Shown piece after piece: positions 62,801 through 64,000 of a DNA stretch of 64,000 nucleotides. Under the pieces are notes generated by a model. The model searched no databases and was not told the origin of the DNA. It saw nothing but the letters and a program-made list of their open reading frames with translations. A program made the position numbers and the translations under genes. Every line of letters starts with the position of its first letter. Positions within the stretch are counted from its first letter, which is position 1. Source of the stretch: Luteolibacter yonseiensis (GTDB lineage: Bacteria; Verrucomicrobiota; Verrucomicrobiia; Verrucomicrobiales; Akkermansiaceae); the NCBI RefSeq assembly GCF_016595465.1, contig NZ_JAENIK010000012.1, forward strand, positions 248,001 through 312,000. Direction: 5' to 3'.

Positions 62801-64000
62801 CAGTAAAGGCGGTTGTAGGCCGGAGACACGGTCGTCTGCGAGCCGAAGTCATCCCGGCCGCGCAGGAGGCCGAGTGTCTCGTCCATCATCTTGGCCACCT
62901 GGCCTTCGAAGGAGAAGCGGGCGGAGCTGACTTCTGATGATTCCAACTGGTCGTCGATCATCAGCGTCGGGTTCTGCGCGTCGTCCCATGCCTCGTTGCC
63001 GAGGGTCATGTAGAGATCGCTGAGGTAACCGGCGGCGAGCTGGAGCGTCTGGTTCACCGAGGCATCGTTCACCCCGGCGTCGATGCTCTGGGCCTTCACC
63101 CGGTTCAGCACGGTTTCATAAATCTCGATGAGGCCGAAATCGTTGATGTTGTCGATATTCAGCGCGACGTCCCCCTCCCAGCGTTTGCCTGCCTGGGTGA
63201 GGATGCTGACGTCCGTGCTGACCGGGTTGTTGTAGAGATCGGTGTTGCGCTGGTTGAACGGATTGATGCCGTCCAGCACGCGCTTGACCCAGCTTTCCAC
63301 GAGCACCGGCTCCATCCACTCGCTGTAGAGGGAGGTGGAGCCGACCATGTTCACGCCGGCCTTCGGCTTGTAGCGCATGGTGAAATAGTTGTCGCTGAAG
63401 ACCAGCAGCGTGTTGCCCGCGATGGAGTTCGCCGAGCCGCCGATCATCACGGTGTTGGTGAGCGGCGTGTTCGAAGCGAGAATCCACCTCGATGACACCT
63501 GCTCGACCTTCGTGGGTATGTCGACCCGGAAGTCGATGGTGTTGGCGGGGCTGTTCGCACCGTAGGAAGAGTATACAGCAACCTCGATCCGGTTGCCGCC
63601 CGTATTGAAAAACGAGGGAGCGATTTCAAACTGGTAGTCCAAACCATCCGTCGTCAATCCGGTGCGGGACGCCTGCGGTGTCAGACCGCCGGGAACCGCC
63701 ATGCCCTGCGGCAGTTGGTAGGCCAGCGCGGGATGTCCGTTCACATAGACAATGAATCCGTCGAGGGAATGGAGCTTGGCGCTGAACACGACCTGCTCGG
63801 GCACTGCGTCGAAGTTCAACCCTGTCACATTCTTGAACAGGAGTCCGGGGCGCTCAGGGGTGTAGGTGCCGCCGTTGACCGAATAGGTTTTCGGCAGTGT
63901 TTCCGCAGGGGTGGCGGGATAGGTGATGAGGGTGTCCGGAAGGGGATCCGTCGGTGGATTCGGATAAATCGCCCATGTGTTCGTCGCGGGCGAACCGGTG
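59809..64000 (-). CDS. C-terminal part of a giant protein, Tc-toxin-A-like traits (runs off the right edge)
   Basis: 1396 visible residues; the frame is open to 64000, so the N-terminus is missing. The first visible part is beta-rich (PERPGLLFKNVTGLNFDAVP, FIVYVNGHPALAYQLPQG). The middle is mostly helical, with an alanine-rich hydrophobic stretch (FSLTTAASAASLYFDYIGAL ... AAAAAEAVPTSVG) inside long heptad-like helices (LQRANEKVSRLYANAANILT). After LFDLAQTFTYLAAKAYDYET comes a beta-rich end closing WKIVIPAYSLL ... SVKDIQLFLRSYSNSGN. Helical pore-like region, 'LxxxAxxAYxxE' and the terminal 'S-x-x-DIxLxLR' recall the C-terminal part of insecticidal Tc toxin A subunits. That likeness is from memory and unverified. 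A small membrane protein overlaps it downstream. Confidence 0.72.
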   Translation of the reverse strand, partial: TGSPATNTWAIYPNPPTDPLPDTLITYPATPAETLPKTYSVNGGTYTPERPGLLFKNVTGLNFDAVPEQVVFSAKLHSLDGFIVYVNGHPALAYQLPQGMAVPGGLTPQASRTGLTTDGLDYQFEIAPSFFNTGGNRIEVAVYSSYGANSPANTIDFRVDIPTKVEQVSSRWILASNTPLTNTVMIGGSANSIAGNTLLVFSDNYFTMRYKPKAGVNMVGSTSLYSEWMEPVLVESWVKRVLDGINPFNQRNTDLYNNPVSTDVSILTQAGKRWEGDVALNIDNINDFGLIEIYETVLNRVKAQSIDAGVNDASVNQTLQLAAGYLSDLYMTLGNEAWDDAQNPTLMIDDQLESSEVSSARFSFEGQVAKMMDETLGLLRGRDDFGSQTTVSPAYNRLYWNYINGITSGEPIYATNYAIKEKAGSANADGVIDASDAQAMFPQGHGDAYGHYLTALTGYYKLLTSPNFDWLPKAETVSILGQTVEVDYQDERKFATAAAALARTGAEILDFTARNDHTDGEEHGWSHFHEARTNTGTGVTRHWGVDEWSSRAFQGTYLNWVSANAMLPDLDTVNEGIEKIDRTTVPELNEMVTTGSEILSLIANLQAHLNPLGLANDSMAFDISPSEVAAGKSHFEQIYDRAIKASVNAKNAFQQAGKMNRQLRLQNTSLDEYNTAVEKQEDAYEYQLIQLYGTAYAGDIGAGKLYAQGYTGPDLYHSYFIDRPSPIVNTDSTVTMTFREPVNTDPFRDWSLDPPNTRLNADYVSRSYTISKFSLGQFSDTVASGLGRRGQTGDIQAALLDCYEAQVNLRDSASTFNTLMNRFNRDYQLYSEFNTEFETADAQASEKSSKAGTVRNAAFSLTTAASAASLYFDYIGALAAAAAEAVPTSVGLATDAMAPARGAIRISGETAALVSGLIGLTSDTGAALLEMQAANLDGEASSIMDEYNRTSANKQHIVELERLYDEVLATGFEMTRRLTQLQRANEKVSRLYANAANILTERESFRQRAASVIQGYRTRDVVYRDMRNEELSQYKGLFDLAQTFTYLAAKAYDYETGLLSTSQGEDVVNQIIGTYSVGDFQDDRPVQSSSGDVGLAGILGQLSDEWSVVKGRLGINNPDRNGTVFSLRQELFRIRTDQPTADDDLLWKQVIQQHIMSNVLNDPDVAIYCNNIRKTSGASVPGIVIPFSTTIEQGLNFFGWPLAAGDHVYTQSNFATKIASAGLVFKGYIGMDAYATGVMGAGGPASSNPNALSATPYAYLIPAGMDTMRSPPLGDTNIIRSWTIKDQAIPLPKNLGANLFSDSQFFTPGGSLNEAMWIPRKHGAFRAVDDPAYFYSSVPAEFTNSRLIGRSVWNTQWKIVIPAYSLLNDEQTGLDRFAQSVKDIQLFLRSYSNSGN

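Noticed and set aside
60874..62937. 687-aa plus-strand open frame
   Set aside because: Antisense to the giant protein; Val/Gly/Arg-rich without recognisable features.

Overview
The window looks like chromosomal DNA of a Verrucomicrobiota bacterium, probably order Verrucomicrobiales (Luteolibacter/Haloferula-like; the genus is a guess). It is GC-rich and most genes lie on the minus strand. The gene families are typical of the phylum: a ThuA/PVC-type haem-binding protein, DUF1080, autotransporter-associated beta-strand repeat proteins, giant LTD/CotH proteins, a PEP-CTERM protein, delta-60 repeats and a MoxR/ABC/DUF58/VWA operon. High GC creates long antisense open frames over almost every large gene; these were treated as shadows. 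I saw no tRNA, rRNA, CRISPR array, transposase or prophage.

Layout. 1-3683 (minus): a TIM-barrel 'PEP hydrolase'-family protein, a Tm-1-like protein (UPF0261), a DUF1080 protein and the N-terminal part of a ThuA/PVC protein. 3944-4456: a small secreted protein. 4547-13148 (minus): a 1397-aa LTD/CotH protein and a 1390-aa beta-strand-repeat protein, the latter divergent from an AraC regulator (13326-14201). 14271-17264 (minus): a tightly overlapping cluster of a lipoprotein cyclophilin, plsY, gpsA and a DedA protein. 17346-21881: a second LTD/CotH giant. 22062-27448: a membrane/coiled-coil protein and smc. 27744-30047: a secreted FN3-cyclophilin fusion.

30373-47492 (minus) is a MoxR - membrane protein - ABC ATPase - ABC permease - DUF58 - BatA/VWA - VWA operon, the aerotolerance-like cluster widespread in PVC and Bacteroidota genomes. 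It is interrupted by a 2020-aa delta-60 protein (35044-41106) whose 21 repeats fall in three groups of seven. Haem A synthase (47594-48601) and a PEP-CTERM protein (48750-50024) follow. 50325-54253 holds a divergent HPP/methyltransferase and MarR/ClC pair of transcription units sharing a palindromic operator candidate, then a small protein whose start codon lies inside a long inverted repeat. 54262-57111 carries tandem paralogues with a TonB-like N-terminal membrane helix and a PA14-like soluble part. An Atg22-type MFS transporter, an NTF2-like protein, a small membrane protein and the C-terminal 1396 residues of a giant protein with possible Tc-toxin-A-like traits end the window.

Main leads: (1) the TonB-like/PA14 tandem pair; (2) the truncated giant protein at the right edge; (3) a common C-terminal module (acidic Asp-rich loop, 'LEYA'-like helix, beta domain, FxRxxV-like end) on four otherwise different giant secreted proteins, a possible sorting signal parallel to PEP-CTERM; (4) the 3 x 7 delta-60 arrangement, which predicts three seven-bladed propellers; (5) the MarR/HPP/ClC divergon.
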